Origin: Flavobacterium celericrescens
GTDB lineage: Bacteria > Bacteroidota > Bacteroidia > Flavobacteriales > Flavobacteriaceae
Assembly (NCBI RefSeq): GCF_011392075.1
Contig: NZ_JAAJBV010000002.1
Location: forward strand, 372,001 to 436,000
DNA length: 64,000 nt
Direction: 5' to 3'
The notes under the pieces were generated by a model that made no database searches, was not told the origin of the DNA, and saw only the letters and a list, made by a program, of their open reading frames with translations. Positions 17,730-26,389 of the stretch are shown in pieces; within the stretch, counting starts at the first letter, position 1, and each line of letters begins with the position of its first letter. A program made the position numbers and the translations under genes.

Positions 17730-19579
17730 AGTGCAAATTTTTTATCTAAATCATCTACGGTTATTGTGATAAAGGTAGGTTTTTGAAAAGGCGAAACATT
17801 TGGTTCTTTACAGGCAAATAACGAATTCACTAGGTTTTCTTGTTCCTTTTCAGATAAATAGGTTCCTGTTTTTACTGCTAAACTTTTTGCCATTGATTTA
17901 GCTATGCTGTCACTTTGTGAAAAACTGCTTTCTGGAATTTCGTTTTTCAAATTGCTTATTAATTCTTCCAATACAATTGACACTTCACTTTCTGTCATTG
18001 CAATTGGCAACCCTGAAATTTGGACTGCATCTGTTTTAAACGCATCAAAAACAAAACCTGTATTTTCTAAAGTAGGCTCTAGTTCTTTTAATAACTGCAT
18101 TTCATCTGTAGAAAAATATAATTCTAAAGGAAATAAAAGTTGCTGGCTCGAAGCTTTTTGAACGGTAATATTAGTTAAAAATTGTTCATATAAAATGCGT
18201 TGGTGTGCCCTTCCTTGATCGATGACTAGCATACCCGATTTGATAGCACTTACAATATATTTTTTATGGATTTGATACGTAGCATTGGTATTAGATTCTA
18301 CCGTTTCATCGTCAAATAATTTTCCCGTTACTTCTTCACTTTCAAAAGAAAAAGAAGCAATTTCATCGGTATCTTGTTTGAGTCCAACATACAAACTTTC
18401 CCAATTAGCAGTATTGGATTCCTTTTTATAACTTCCAAAAGAAGCTAAAGCTTTAGCGGGTTTATCGGTAGCAAAAGGATTAAAACCTGAATCTACCTGA
18501 ATAGTTGGAAAATCAGCAACTTTATCTTTGTATTGGTAAGGTGTATCTAGATTAGCATCGCGTTCAAAATCTAAAACAGGAGCAACATTAAACTGTCCTA
18601 AACTATGTTTAACTGCTGATCGTAAAATAGCATATATTGACTGTTCGTCGTCAAACTTAATTTCAGTTTTTGTAGGATGAATATTAATATCAATAGTATG
18701 CGGAGGCACTTGTAAATACAAGAAATAACTCGGTTGGTTTCCTTCTTTTAATAAACCATCATAGGCACTCATAATAGCGTGATGCAGATAGGCACTTTTG
18801 ATGTATCTATCATTTACAAAGAAGAACTGCTCTCCTCTACTCTTTTTAGCAAATTCGGGTTTTCCTACAAAGCCTGTAATATTGATTAGCTCGGTCTCTT
18901 CAGAAACGGGTACTAATTTTTCATTGGTTTTTCCACCAAAAATATTCACAATACGTTGACGGTAATTGGAACTTGGTAAATTATACAATTCGCTGCCATT
19001 GTGAATCAAGGTAAACGAAATAGAAGGATGTGCCATTGCTACGCGCTGAAATTCATCCATTACGTGTCGAAATTCAACCGTTTCCGATTTTAGGAAATTT
19101 CGTCTAGCTGGGATATTAAAAAACAAGTTTTTTACAGCAAACGAAGTTCCTTTGGGCAAAACAGCTATGTCTTGTTTAATTAATTTACTTCCTTCAATAA
19201 TGATGAGATTGCCTAGTTCTTCTTGGTCCTGCTTGGTTTTCATTTCCACGTGAGCAATTGCTGCAATAGAGGCTAATGCTTCACCACGAAAGCCTTTGGT
19301 GTGTAAATCAAATAAATCTTCCGCATGTCTAATTTTAGAAGTGGCGTGGCGCTCGAAACATAAGCGGGCATCGGTAGTATTCATACCTAAGCCATTATCA
19401 ATTACTTGAACTAATGTCTTTCCAGCTTCTTTAACGATTAATTTGATCTCTGAAGCTTTGGCATCGACTGCGTTTTCTAACAATTCTTTTACCACCGAAG
19501 CTGGCCGTTGAACGACTTCTCCTGCAGCAATTTGATTGGCAACATGATCGGGTAAAAGTTGGATAATACTGGCGGCCAT
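17726..19579 (-). CDS. mutL: DNA mismatch repair protein MutL
   Basis: A 617-residue GHKL ATPase that couples MutS mismatch recognition to strand removal. N-terminal motifs are intact: ELLENAVDA (32-40), DNGLGM (61-66), TKGFRGEALASI (94-105). The C-terminal domain, which in most bacteria without MutH carries the endonuclease motif DQHA(x)2E(x)4E, here reads DQGRAHQR at 454-461, and the CPHGRP-like second motif reads SPFQKPTF. Both metal-binding motifs are therefore degenerate. No mutH was seen in the window. It heads a minus-strand operon with two rhomboid genes. Confidence 0.95.
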   Translation of the reverse strand: MAASIIQLLPDHVANQIAAGEVVQRPASVVKELLENAVDAKASEIKLIVKEAGKTLVQVIDNGLGMNTTDARLCFERHATSKIRHAEDLFDLHTKGFRGEALASIAAIAHVEMKTKQDQEELGNLIIIEGSKLIKQDIAVLPKGTSFAVKNLFFNIPARRNFLKSETVEFRHVMDEFQRVAMAHPSISFTLIHNGSELYNLPSSNYRQRIVNIFGGKTNEKLVPVSEETELINITGFVGKPEFAKKSRGEQFFFVNDRYIKSAYLHHAIMSAYDGLLKEGNQPSYFLYLQVPPHTIDINIHPTKTEIKFDDEQSIYAILRSAVKHSLGQFNVAPVLDFERDANLDTPYQYKDKVADFPTIQVDSGFNPFATDKPAKALASFGSYKKESNTANWESLYVGLKQDTDEIASFSFESEEVTGKLFDDETVESNTNATYQIHKKYIVSAIKSGMLVIDQGRAHQRILYEQFLTNITVQKASSQQLLFPLELYFSTDEMQLLKELEPTLENTGFVFDAFKTDAVQISGLPIAMTESEVSIVLEELISNLKNEIPESSFSQSDSIAKSMAKSLAVKTGTYLSEKEQENLVNSLFACKEPNVSPFQKPTFITITVDDLDKKFAL

Positions 19580-19614
19580 TTCTATTTTTTTCTCTGTAAA
19601 TAATCTGTTTCTTG

Positions 19615-19622
19615 CAAAAATA
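19615..19622 (-). promoter_or_regulatory. Promoter -7 box for the mutL operon
   Basis: TATTTTTG on the minus strand fits TAnnTTTG and lies 35 nt upstream of the mutL ATG. A -33 TTG at the usual distance was not seen. Confidence 0.45.
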
Positions 19623-19876
19623 ATGAATTATTAATGGTTAAATTATAAAAAAATCAAAACAGTTTGTTAGAATTATGATTTTTATGCTCCCCAGAAAATT
19701 AAAAATATAAGTACAAGCCATTTACAGTAATAAATTATTAGCAATTTAAAAATGATAACTCAAGATAAAAAAGCAGCTATCTCTATGCGATTCTGCTCTT
19801 TAGTTTACGCTTACTTTTCTTCAGAAGTATGTTCAAAAACGTGTTCATTTTTCAAATATCGTAAAATTTTTGACAT

Positions 19877-19915
19877 AAAAAAACGGATTAGCAAACACTA
19901 ATCCGTTGATTTTAA
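19877..19915 (-). terminator. Terminator after tRNA-Met
   Basis: A stem with core CGGATTAG/CTAATCCG and a short loop is followed on the minus strand by a run of T. It lies directly downstream of the minus-strand tRNA. Confidence 0.8.
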
Positions 19916-19930
19916 AATACTTATTTTTCG

Positions 19931-20004
19931 TAGCGAAGACGGGAGTTGAACCCGTGACCTCAGGGTTATGAATCCTGCGCTCTAACCAACTGAGCTACCT
20001 CGCC
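19931..20004 (-). tRNA. tRNA-Met (anticodon CAT)
   Basis: A 74-nt cloverleaf on the minus strand: acceptor GGCGAGG/CTTCGCT with G-U pairs at 1-72 and 6-67, D-arm TAGCTCAGTTGGTTAGAGC, anticodon loop TTCATAA (CAT) and T-arm GGGTTCAACTCCC. The anticodon stem CAGGA/CCCTG has an A-C mismatch at 31-39 and lacks the three G-C pairs of initiator tRNA, so it is an elongator; tRNA-Ile2 (CAT modified to lysidine) remains possible. No CCA is encoded. Confidence 0.92.
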
Positions 20005-20153
20005 AAATGTTGGTCTCACATCCTTGTTGAATGCGGGTGCAAATATATAACTATTTATATTCTTTGCAAATATAATTTTACAAAAAATAAATAAAATCTT
20101 TTTTTGTATTTTCAATTAATTCTCTATATATTTCCAACCTTAAATTTTATGAA

Positions 20154-20546
20154 ATGAGTGTAAAAATAAAATATGAATTAGAATTTCCAATTCAGTCTTC
20201 GCCACAATTATTATATCAATATATATCAACGCCTTCTGGATTATCGGAATGGTTTGCGGACAACGTAAATTCTAGAGGTGAATTTTTTACTTTTATCTGG
20301 GATGATTCAGAAGAAAAGGCCAAACTAGCTTCAAAAAAGTCGGGAGAACGCATAAAATTCAAATGGTTGAATGAAGATGATACAGAAACAGATTACTTTT
20401 TTGAAATGAAAATTTTGGAAGATGAAATCACAAAAGATGTTTCCATTGTAATTTCGGATTTTGCCCATGAAGATGAATTAGACGAATCCAAATTGCTATG
20501 GGAAAATCAAATTTCTGATTTAAAACATGTATTAGGTTCTGTTTAA
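20154..20546 (+). CDS. START/AHSA1-like domain protein
   Basis: A 130-residue cytoplasmic protein with the SRPBCC helix-grip pattern of AHSA1/START-like proteins: EFPIQSSPQLLYQYISTPSGLSEWFADNV, then a FTFIWDDSEEKAKL strand pair, ERIKFKWL, and a C-terminal amphipathic helix. The family binds hydrophobic ligands or activates Hsp90-type ATPases; no ligand can be named. It is preceded by tRNA-Met in the opposite direction and followed by a terminator-like hairpin at 20571. Confidence 0.75.
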   Translation: MSVKIKYELEFPIQSSPQLLYQYISTPSGLSEWFADNVNSRGEFFTFIWDDSEEKAKLASKKSGERIKFKWLNEDDTETDYFFEMKILEDEITKDVSIVISDFAHEDELDESKLLWENQISDLKHVLGSV

Positions 20547-20562
20547 ACTAAATTATAAAGAG

Positions 20563-20593
20563 TATATTTGTCCCGATTTAATCGGGATTTTTT
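20563..20593 (+). promoter_or_regulatory. Promoter box joined to a terminator hairpin before the class IV aminotransferase
   Basis: TATATTTG (20563-20570) is followed at once by a 7-bp stem TCCCGAT/ATCGGGA with a 3-nt loop (20571-20587) and six T (20588-20593), then the ATG. This is an intrinsic terminator for the preceding gene. A transcript starting 4-6 nt after the box would begin inside the left arm and so lack it, escaping termination. Confidence 0.6.
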
Positions 20594-21433
20594 ATGGTAA
20601 ATTATAACGGAACTATTCAAGAAAACAGTAGTGTTTTAATCGATTCAAACAGAGGTTTTTTGTTTGGAGATGCTCTTTTTGAAACTATAAAAGTACTTGA
20701 CAACAATGTGTTATTTCTTGAAGATCATTATTTTAGACTGATGGCTTCTATGCGAATTTGTCGTATGGAAATTCCAATGCATTTTACTATGGAATTTTTT
20801 GAAGAGCAGATTTTAAATCTAACAAATTCATTACCTAAGTCTAGTTCGTTTCGAGTTCGATTTTCAGTTTTTAGAAATTCGGACGGATTTTATACACCAA
20901 TTAGTAATGCTATTGAATTTATTGTCAAGGCAATTCCTTTTGAACATTCGGTTTATACTATCGAAAAATCTAACTATGAAGTAGAATTATACAAAGATTT
21001 CTATATTACAAAACAATTGCTATCCACTTTAAAAACGAACAATAAAATGCTTCAAATTGCGGGAAGTATTTTTGCCAAAGAAAATGGTTATGATACCTGT
21101 TTGGTTTTAAATGACGAAAAAAATGTAGTGGAAGCTTTGCAAAGTAATTTATTTATGAAATCAGGGAATATTGTGGTTACGCCACCTATTGCTGATGGTT
21201 GTTTAAATGGAATTATGCGAAAGCAAATAATTGAGATTTTGAAAAAAACAGAAGCAATAACATTTAAAGAAGCTAGTATTTCTCCGTTTGATTTGCAAAA
21301 AGCAGATGAATTATTTCTTACCAATGTAATTTCGGGAATTCAACCCATAACGAAATACAGAAAAAAAGAATTCACGTCCGATTTTTCAAAAGATTTATTA
21401 GTTAAATTAAATGCTAAAATAAGACTTAATTAA
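20594..21433 (+). CDS. Class IV PLP aminotransferase (IlvE/PabC-like)
   Basis: A 279-residue fold-type IV enzyme. Motifs are SNRGFLFGDALFETIKV near the start, LLSTLKTNNK with the PLP lysine region, VVEALQSNLFMKSGNIVVTPPIADGCLNGIMR and ELFLTNVISGIQPI. The family contains branched-chain aminotransferases, D-amino acid aminotransferases and aminodeoxychorismate lyase (PabC); short length and single-copy setting are compatible with PabC or IlvE, and I cannot choose. It converges with yqgE, overlapping its end by 8 nt. Confidence 0.8.
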   Translation: MVNYNGTIQENSSVLIDSNRGFLFGDALFETIKVLDNNVLFLEDHYFRLMASMRICRMEIPMHFTMEFFEEQILNLTNSLPKSSSFRVRFSVFRNSDGFYTPISNAIEFIVKAIPFEHSVYTIEKSNYEVELYKDFYITKQLLSTLKTNNKMLQIAGSIFAKENGYDTCLVLNDEKNVVEALQSNLFMKSGNIVVTPPIADGCLNGIMRKQIIEILKKTEAITFKEASISPFDLQKADELFLTNVISGIQPITKYRKKEFTSDFSKDLLVKLNAKIRLN

Positions 21434-21986
21434 GCGCGGGATTTTCGGGAGCATTTGAAAACAGCACATATTCGCCGCCTTGTTCAATAATTTTTTCTTT
21501 CCAAAATTGATTACTGGATTTTGAAAGCAGTTTATTTTTAAGCGTGTTTTCGGTAACAATCCATGCGTTTTCATGCATTTCAAGTTCTAATTGATTCACG
21601 CTCCAACCGCTATATCCAAGAAAAAAACGAATATTGTTTTTGCTGATTTTACCTGTATTGATAAGGTGTTTTGTAGTTTCGAAATCGCCACCCCAATAGA
21701 TACCGTTTGAAATTTCGATACTATTCGGAATAATTTCTGGAATATTGTGAATAAAGTACAGGTTATCCTGCTCTACTGGACCGCCATTATAGATTTTAAA
21801 CGCAGCATCGATTTCAGGAATCAAATCATTAATGGAATAATTTAAAGGTTTATTTAAGATAAAACCGATTGAACCTTCGTCATTATGCTCTGCAAGTAAA
21901 ATTACAGAGCGATTAAATGAAACATCGCCTAAAATAGAAGGCTCAGCTATAAGTAAGTGACCTTTTTTTGGTAAAGTTGATATCAT
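21426..21986 (-). CDS. YqgE/AlgH family protein
   Basis: A 186-residue protein with the full YqgE/AlgH pattern: KGHLLIAEPSILGDVSFNRS, GSIGFILNKPLN, YNGGPVEQDNLYFIH, and RFFLGYSGWSVNQLELE. The family (DUF179) is widespread; AlgH affects alginate expression in Pseudomonas but the molecular role is not known. The 3' end overlaps the convergent aminotransferase. It lies downstream of HU and a terminator. Confidence 0.9.
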   Translation of the reverse strand: MISTLPKKGHLLIAEPSILGDVSFNRSVILLAEHNDEGSIGFILNKPLNYSINDLIPEIDAAFKIYNGGPVEQDNLYFIHNIPEIIPNSIEISNGIYWGGDFETTKHLINTGKISKNNIRFFLGYSGWSVNQLELEMHENAWIVTENTLKNKLLSKSSNQFWKEKIIEQGGEYVLFSNAPENPALN

Positions 21987-22055
21987 ATTTCTGCAATTTT
22001 ATTACCTAAAGTTATCAAAAAAAGTTTACAAAATCAAATAAAATCGATTATAAAC

Positions 22056-22088
22056 AAAAAAGTCCCGACATAATCGAGACTTTTATAC
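22056..22088 (-). terminator. Terminator after the HU gene
   Basis: AAAGTCCCGA and TCGAGACTTT form an imperfect stem (one mismatch) with A/T tails, just downstream of the minus-strand HU gene. A further AAAGTCCC-type terminator is found at 55903. Confidence 0.65.
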
Positions 22089-22103
22089 TGTATAATCAAA
22101 AAA

Positions 22104-22382
22104 TTATTTTTTGTTTACTGCTCCTTCTAATTCAGCACCAGCTTTGAATTTTACTACATTTTTAGCAGCAATTTTGATAGTTTTTCCAGTTTGAGGATTT
22201 CTACCATCTCTTGCAGCTCTTTTAGATACTGACCAAGATCCGAAACCTACTAAAGAAACTCTTCCACCTTTGTTTAAAGTTCCTTCAACATTGCTTAAAA
22301 ATGATTCTAAAGCTAATTTAGCAGCTGCTTTTGTAATACCAGCAGAAGCTGCCATTGCATCGATTAATTCTGATTTGTTCAT
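22104..22382 (-). CDS. hup: HU family DNA-binding protein
   Basis: A 92-residue histone-like protein. The HU fold is complete: MNKSELIDAMAASAGITKAAAKLALESF (dimer helices, in part), VSLVGFGSWSV, and the DNA-binding arm AARDGRNPQTGKTIKIAAK including the conserved RNPQTG. It bends DNA and compacts the nucleoid. It has the best-matching promoter of the window (22426-22455) and its own terminator, consistent with a highly expressed monocistronic gene. Confidence 0.95.
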   Translation of the reverse strand: MNKSELIDAMAASAGITKAAAKLALESFLSNVEGTLNKGGRVSLVGFGSWSVSKRAARDGRNPQTGKTIKIAAKNVVKFKAGAELEGAVNKK

Positions 22383-22425
22383 GATTAAAGTTATTTATAA
22401 TTGGTTAAACTTAATTATTATATGA

Positions 22426-22455
22426 CAAATTTAGCGGTATAATTGAGCTGTGCAA
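22426..22455 (-). promoter_or_regulatory. Strong promoter of the HU gene
   Basis: On the minus strand TTG (22455-22453), 19 nt spacer, then TAAATTTG (22433-22426). Both elements and spacing match the Bacteroidota housekeeping consensus TTG-N19-TAnnTTTG. The leader to the ATG at 22382 would be about 40 nt. Confidence 0.7.
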
Positions 22456-22559
22456 GCATTTGACAAACTTTTCGATAAAAATGTTAATAAAATAGCTCAA
22501 ATGTTAATAACATTGTTTGTTTTTTTAAAATTTAGGCTCAATTATAGCGTTTTCAGGGC

Positions 22560-23507
22560 TTACAGCGCGATGGCGTTTTCTGAAAAAGTTATTCCATTTA
22601 AAAGTTCGTGCGCTAGCATTCTTTTCTTTCCCGGAAATTGTAAGCTAGTAACTTTTAGCACACCATCTTTAGTAGTAATAAAAATTTCTTTTTTTGTAGT
22701 GCTAACTTTTCCAACTGCATCAATATGCACTTTTTCTTCGAAAGATGCTGCGTAAATTTTTACATTCCACTCGTTTTCGCCATCTTTAATATAGGTCCAC
22801 GCTGCTGGATAGGGCGACAAACCTCTAATTAAATTAAAAATTGCGGTTCCAGATTGGCTCCAATCTATTTTGCAGTTGTCTTTATTTAATTTGTAAGCAG
22901 TTTTTATCGCTGGATTTTCCGTTTGAATTGTTGTAGTAGCTTCTCCTTTTTCTATTAATTGCAAGGTTTCAATGACTGTTTCACTTCCTAATTGCATTAA
23001 TCTATCGTGCAATTCTCCAGCAGATTCATTAGCACCAATGCTTGTTTCTTTACTCAAAATCATCGCACCGGTATCAATTTTGTCATCAATAAAAAAAGTG
23101 GTTACACCCGTTTTGGTTTCTCCATTAATAATTGCCCAATTGATAGGAGCAGCACCACGGTATTGGGGCAATAAAGAGGCATGCAAATTAAAAGTACCTA
23201 ATTTTGGCATTTTCCATACTACTTCAGGCAACATTCTAAACGCTACAACAACTTGTAAATTTGCATCCAAACTTTTTAACTCAGCTAAAAAATCTTCCGC
23301 TTTTAAGTTGGTAGGTTGCAATAAACGCAAGTTTTTAGAAACCGCATATTCTTTCACTGCACTTGTACTTACTTTTTGACCTCGACCTGCGGGCTTATCT
23401 GGTGCTGTAATTACGCCAACGATTTCATAATTATTTTGATAAATAGTATCCAAAATACCCACAGCAAAGTCGGGTGTTCCCATGAATACAATTCGAAGTT
23501 TTTCCAT
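22560..23507 (-). CDS. fmt: Methionyl-tRNA formyltransferase
   Basis: A 315-residue enzyme that formylates initiator Met-tRNA with 10-formyl-THF. The N-terminal formyltransferase domain has VFMGTPDFAV, APDKPAGRGQ, GTFNLHASLLPQYRGAAPINWAI and GVTTFFIDDKIDTG, which include the catalytic Asn/His/Asp set; the C-terminal OB domain has SPYPAAWT. Its ATG overlaps the stop of recQ by 1 nt (TAATG), so the two are coupled. Confidence 0.96.
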   Translation of the reverse strand: MEKLRIVFMGTPDFAVGILDTIYQNNYEIVGVITAPDKPAGRGQKVSTSAVKEYAVSKNLRLLQPTNLKAEDFLAELKSLDANLQVVVAFRMLPEVVWKMPKLGTFNLHASLLPQYRGAAPINWAIINGETKTGVTTFFIDDKIDTGAMILSKETSIGANESAGELHDRLMQLGSETVIETLQLIEKGEATTTIQTENPAIKTAYKLNKDNCKIDWSQSGTAIFNLIRGLSPYPAAWTYIKDGENEWNVKIYAASFEEKVHIDAVGKVSTTKKEIFITTKDGVLKVTSLQFPGKKRMLAHELLNGITFSENAIAL

Positions 23508-25393
23508 TATAATGTGTAATATTGATTGTGTGAATTAATAGCAATTTTGTTGTGTTCTAACAATAATTGCAATGCAAAGATAGTGGCTTCAGCAGAAATT
23601 TGAAGCGAATTTTCAATTTCTCGTGAAGATAAATTTCCTTTTTGTAATAATTGTAGAATCAAATCTGTTGTCGCCAAAGGATTTTGTTTCTTTTTAGTGA
23701 TACAATAGGAACAAATACCACAATCAGTTGTTGTTATTTCGTCAAAATATGCAAGTAACAATTTATTCTTACAACTATCTTCATTAGAAATATAATCAAT
23801 TACACTTTGAAATTGATCTTGTTTTAATTGATTTTGATGTTCTAAAAATTTAGCAATTCGGTTAATTGTTAAATCGTCCTCACGCACTTCATTAAATGTT
23901 ATTGCACTATCATTGTTTTTAGCATGCAAAGCAATACAATTGTTATTGGCTAATTGTTCAATTACTTTAACAACATTCGCTTCTGAACAATTCGCTTTTT
24001 TAGCAACTAGATGTGGATTAATTACTGTTTCTATATCAAAAATTCCGGAATAGGTTCTCAAAATGGTGGTAATAATAGCCTCATCATGCGGATGTAAACT
24101 AATGTAGCGAAGTACTTCTTTACTTGGTATGATAAATTGCAAGCTCATTTTCTCCGAAGATTCATTCTGAAAAGTCAATACCCCTTGCCTATCTAAAAAT
24201 TGCAGTGCATTAAACACTTTTAAAATTGGGAAATTGTAGTGTGAACAAAACTGATTCAAGTTAAAGGCAAAACTTTCGTTAAAGCCATCTCCATAAGCGA
24301 TTTGAAAAAAGTTATTCAATTTCACATACACTTCACGAACAAATTTTTTATCGGGTAAAACATCAATAAATTGCCTTTTTGTGTATTCGATATCACCTAA
24401 ATTGGTTAAAATAATTGCGAAAGCTTTCTCACCATTTCTTCCTGCTCTTCCTGCTTCTTGGTAATAATTTTCGATATTTTCCGGCAGTTGAATATGAATA
24501 ACCGTTTTTACATCGGGTTTGTCAATTCCCATTCCAAAAGCATTTGTAGCCACCATAACTTGGGCTTTATTTTCTAACCAAGACTGCATGTTTTTTTCTC
24601 TCTCTTTTGCAGGCAAACCTCCGTGATAAAAAGTAGCCGTAAATCCTAACTGCTGTAATTGTTGAGATGTTTCAATACATGCTTTTCGATTGCGAACATA
24701 CACAATTGAAGGTTGTGGATTTTTGGTTAAAATTTGTTGTATTTTAAATAACTTATCTTCTGTTTTAATAACATGATAAGCTAAATTATCTCGCGAAAAT
24801 GATTTGGTAAAAAACTTGGTATTCTCTAAGGCTAAGCTTTCACATATATCCTTTTGAACACGTTTAGTTGCAGTGGCTGTTAAGGCTAAAAAAGGTGTTT
24901 TAGGAAATGCAGTTTTTAGTTGGGAAATTTTTAAATACGCGGGTCTAAAATCGTGTCCCCATTGGCTTACACAATGCGCTTCGTCAATGGCAATTAAATT
25001 AATAGGCAATTGTTTCAATCGATCTACAATCCAATCGTGTTGTAGTCTTTCTGGCGAAAGGTATAAAAATTTGTAATTTCCGAATTGGCAGTTGTCTAAT
25101 ATATCAATTACTTCATCCTGAGAAATACCACCCGTTAAGGCAATTGCTTTTATGTTTTTACTTTGCAAATTTTGCACTTGATCTTTCATCAAGGCAATCA
25201 AAGGCGAAACTACCAAGCAAATTCCGTTTAAAAGTAAAGCTGGAATTTGAAAACAAACCGATTTACCACCCCCCGTTGGCAACAGAGCGAAGGTGTCGTT
25301 CCCCTCTAGAACCGATTCTATAATTTGTTCTTGTGGGGGTCTAAAACTTTCGTGTTTCCAATATTTTTGAAGTAATAATAAGGCTTCTGGCAT
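23507..25393 (-). CDS. recQ: ATP-dependent DNA helicase RecQ
   Basis: A 628-residue superfamily 2 3'-5' helicase for recombination and stalled-fork repair. Motifs: FRPPQEQIIESVLEG (motif 0), LLPTGGGKSVCFQIPAL (I), IDEAHCVSQWGHDFRPAY (II, DEAH), ATNAFGMGIDKPDV (V), QEAGRAGRNG (VI), and the Zn-binding cysteines CKNK...CGICSYC. After the Zn region only about 60 residues remain, so no separate HRDC domain is seen. I chose ATG 25393, because the upstream extension to 25426 (YLSVSKSFNY) is not family-like. Confidence 0.94.
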   Translation of the reverse strand: MPEALLLLQKYWKHESFRPPQEQIIESVLEGNDTFALLPTGGGKSVCFQIPALLLNGICLVVSPLIALMKDQVQNLQSKNIKAIALTGGISQDEVIDILDNCQFGNYKFLYLSPERLQHDWIVDRLKQLPINLIAIDEAHCVSQWGHDFRPAYLKISQLKTAFPKTPFLALTATATKRVQKDICESLALENTKFFTKSFSRDNLAYHVIKTEDKLFKIQQILTKNPQPSIVYVRNRKACIETSQQLQQLGFTATFYHGGLPAKEREKNMQSWLENKAQVMVATNAFGMGIDKPDVKTVIHIQLPENIENYYQEAGRAGRNGEKAFAIILTNLGDIEYTKRQFIDVLPDKKFVREVYVKLNNFFQIAYGDGFNESFAFNLNQFCSHYNFPILKVFNALQFLDRQGVLTFQNESSEKMSLQFIIPSKEVLRYISLHPHDEAIITTILRTYSGIFDIETVINPHLVAKKANCSEANVVKVIEQLANNNCIALHAKNNDSAITFNEVREDDLTINRIAKFLEHQNQLKQDQFQSVIDYISNEDSCKNKLLLAYFDEITTTDCGICSYCITKKKQNPLATTDLILQLLQKGNLSSREIENSLQISAEATIFALQLLLEHNKIAINSHNQYYTL

Positions 25394-25432
25394 GTAATTA
25401 AAGCTTTTAGAAACACTAAGGTACAAAAAGTT

Positions 25433-25972
25433 TTATTTTGTAAGATGTTTCACAATAAAATCAATACGTTTTTCAACGGTATCTCTTGGAACCTCAACAA
25501 TTGAATAACCATACTTTTGGTAAGTTTCCATCAAATGTTCATGAATTAAAACAGCTTGTTCATAGTTTTCATATCGTTCTGCATCACTTACATAAATATC
25601 TTTCCAAGGAGGCAATACAAAAATAGAAGTATAGGTATGGTCTTTGCAAGCTTGGTCAAAAAAGGCAGGGTAAGAATCGCCAATGTAGTGCATATATGCC
25701 AAAACATCTGGAATTCCACGGTCTAAGAATACAATTGGAGCATCTTCGTTTTGTGCGGAACGAAATTGTTTTTTTCTACCTTCCAAAAGCAATTCGCTAA
25801 ACAACAAAGGTTTTTCAAGAAACAATTGTTCAATGCCTTGTTCTTGTGCTTCTTTGATAACTTCACGCGAAATTTCTGGATAGCAAGTATATCCTTTTTC
25901 TTTAAGTGCTTCAATTAAGGTTGTTTTTCCCGAGCTAGGTCCACCAATTAAAACCACAATTTCTTTATTCAT
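25433..25972 (-). CDS. NadR/Ttd14-like AAA ATPase
   Basis: A 179-residue P-loop protein: IGGPSSGKTTLIEAL (Walker A) at about 8-22, YPEISREVI, then FLDRGIPDVLAYMHYI, and VLPPWKDIYVSDAERYENYEQA. This pattern fits AAA_28, the family of small nucleotide- or phosphoinositide-binding kinases related to NadR. Its substrate is unknown. ATG 25972 is preferred to an in-frame start further upstream at 25993, because a -7 box lies at 25991-25998. Confidence 0.75.
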   Translation of the reverse strand: MNKEIVVLIGGPSSGKTTLIEALKEKGYTCYPEISREVIKEAQEQGIEQLFLEKPLLFSELLLEGRKKQFRSAQNEDAPIVFLDRGIPDVLAYMHYIGDSYPAFFDQACKDHTYTSIFVLPPWKDIYVSDAERYENYEQAVLIHEHLMETYQKYGYSIVEVPRDTVEKRIDFIVKHLTK

Positions 25973-25990
25973 AAACGAAAATCTAATTGG

Positions 25991-25998
25991 CAAAAGTA
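25991..25998 (-). promoter_or_regulatory. Promoter -7 box for the NadR-like ATPase
   Basis: TACTTTTG on the minus strand ends 18 nt upstream of the ATG at 25972. Confidence 0.5.
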
Positions 25999-26069
25999 AG
26001 TTTTTTTAAAAATCTAATCAACTTAAAAATTTTATAAGTGCTAACAATATAATTCTGAACATAAAAAAG

Positions 26070-26077
26070 TATATTTG
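26070..26077 (+). promoter_or_regulatory. Promoter -7 box for DUF493-DUF4290-murA
   Basis: TATATTTG, an exact TAnnTTTG, ends 15 nt before the first ATG at 26093 and heads three closely spaced plus-strand genes. Confidence 0.55.
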
Positions 26078-26092
26078 CTTTTCAATTAAGAA

Positions 26093-26383
26093 ATGATGAT
26101 GGATAAGAAAACAGAAGATTTTTACATTCGATTAAAAGAAGAATTGTCAAACTCAACACTTTGGCCTTCAGAGTATTTATTTAAATTTATTTTGCCTTCA
26201 GATAATCATAGTATTGCCAAAATAGAAGCAGAATTTAACGATATGGGTGCTGTAATAAGCACACAACAATCTAAAACAGGAAAGTTTACAAGTGTTTCAA
26301 TTAGTGTATTGATGCCTAGTGCTCAAAGTGTAATTGATAAATATATTGCTGTTTCAGATATTGAAGGCATCATTTCATTATAA
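26093..26383 (+). CDS. DUF493 family protein (YbeD-like)
   Basis: A 96-residue cytoplasmic ferredoxin-like-fold protein: WPSEYLFKFILPSD, IAKIEAEF, and FTSVSISVLMPSAQSVIDKY match DUF493/YbeD. E. coli YbeD is beside the lipoate genes but its role is not established. Three ATG codons are in a row; the first is reported. It is 6 nt upstream of the DUF4290 gene and likely in one operon. Confidence 0.8.
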   Translation: MMMDKKTEDFYIRLKEELSNSTLWPSEYLFKFILPSDNHSIAKIEAEFNDMGAVISTQQSKTGKFTSVSISVLMPSAQSVIDKYIAVSDIEGIISL

Positions 26384-26389
26384 AAAATC

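Larger units (their letters stand above)
19580..19930. other. Intergenic region between mutL and tRNA-Met
   Basis: About 350 nt without a convincing gene. It holds the mutL -7 box (19615-19622) and the tRNA-Met terminator (about 19877-19915). A 49-codon ATG frame at 19752-19901 was seen but ends inside the terminator and has no recognisable features, so it is not called. Confidence 0.6.

Noticed and set aside
19752..19901. A 49-codon ATG frame between mutL and tRNA-Met
   Set aside because: It ends within the tRNA terminator, has no promoter, and the protein (several Cys, Phe) resembles nothing; it is probably chance.
25394..25426. Longer start for recQ
   Set aside because: The extension is not family-like; the ATG at 25393 leads directly into the helicase N-terminus.
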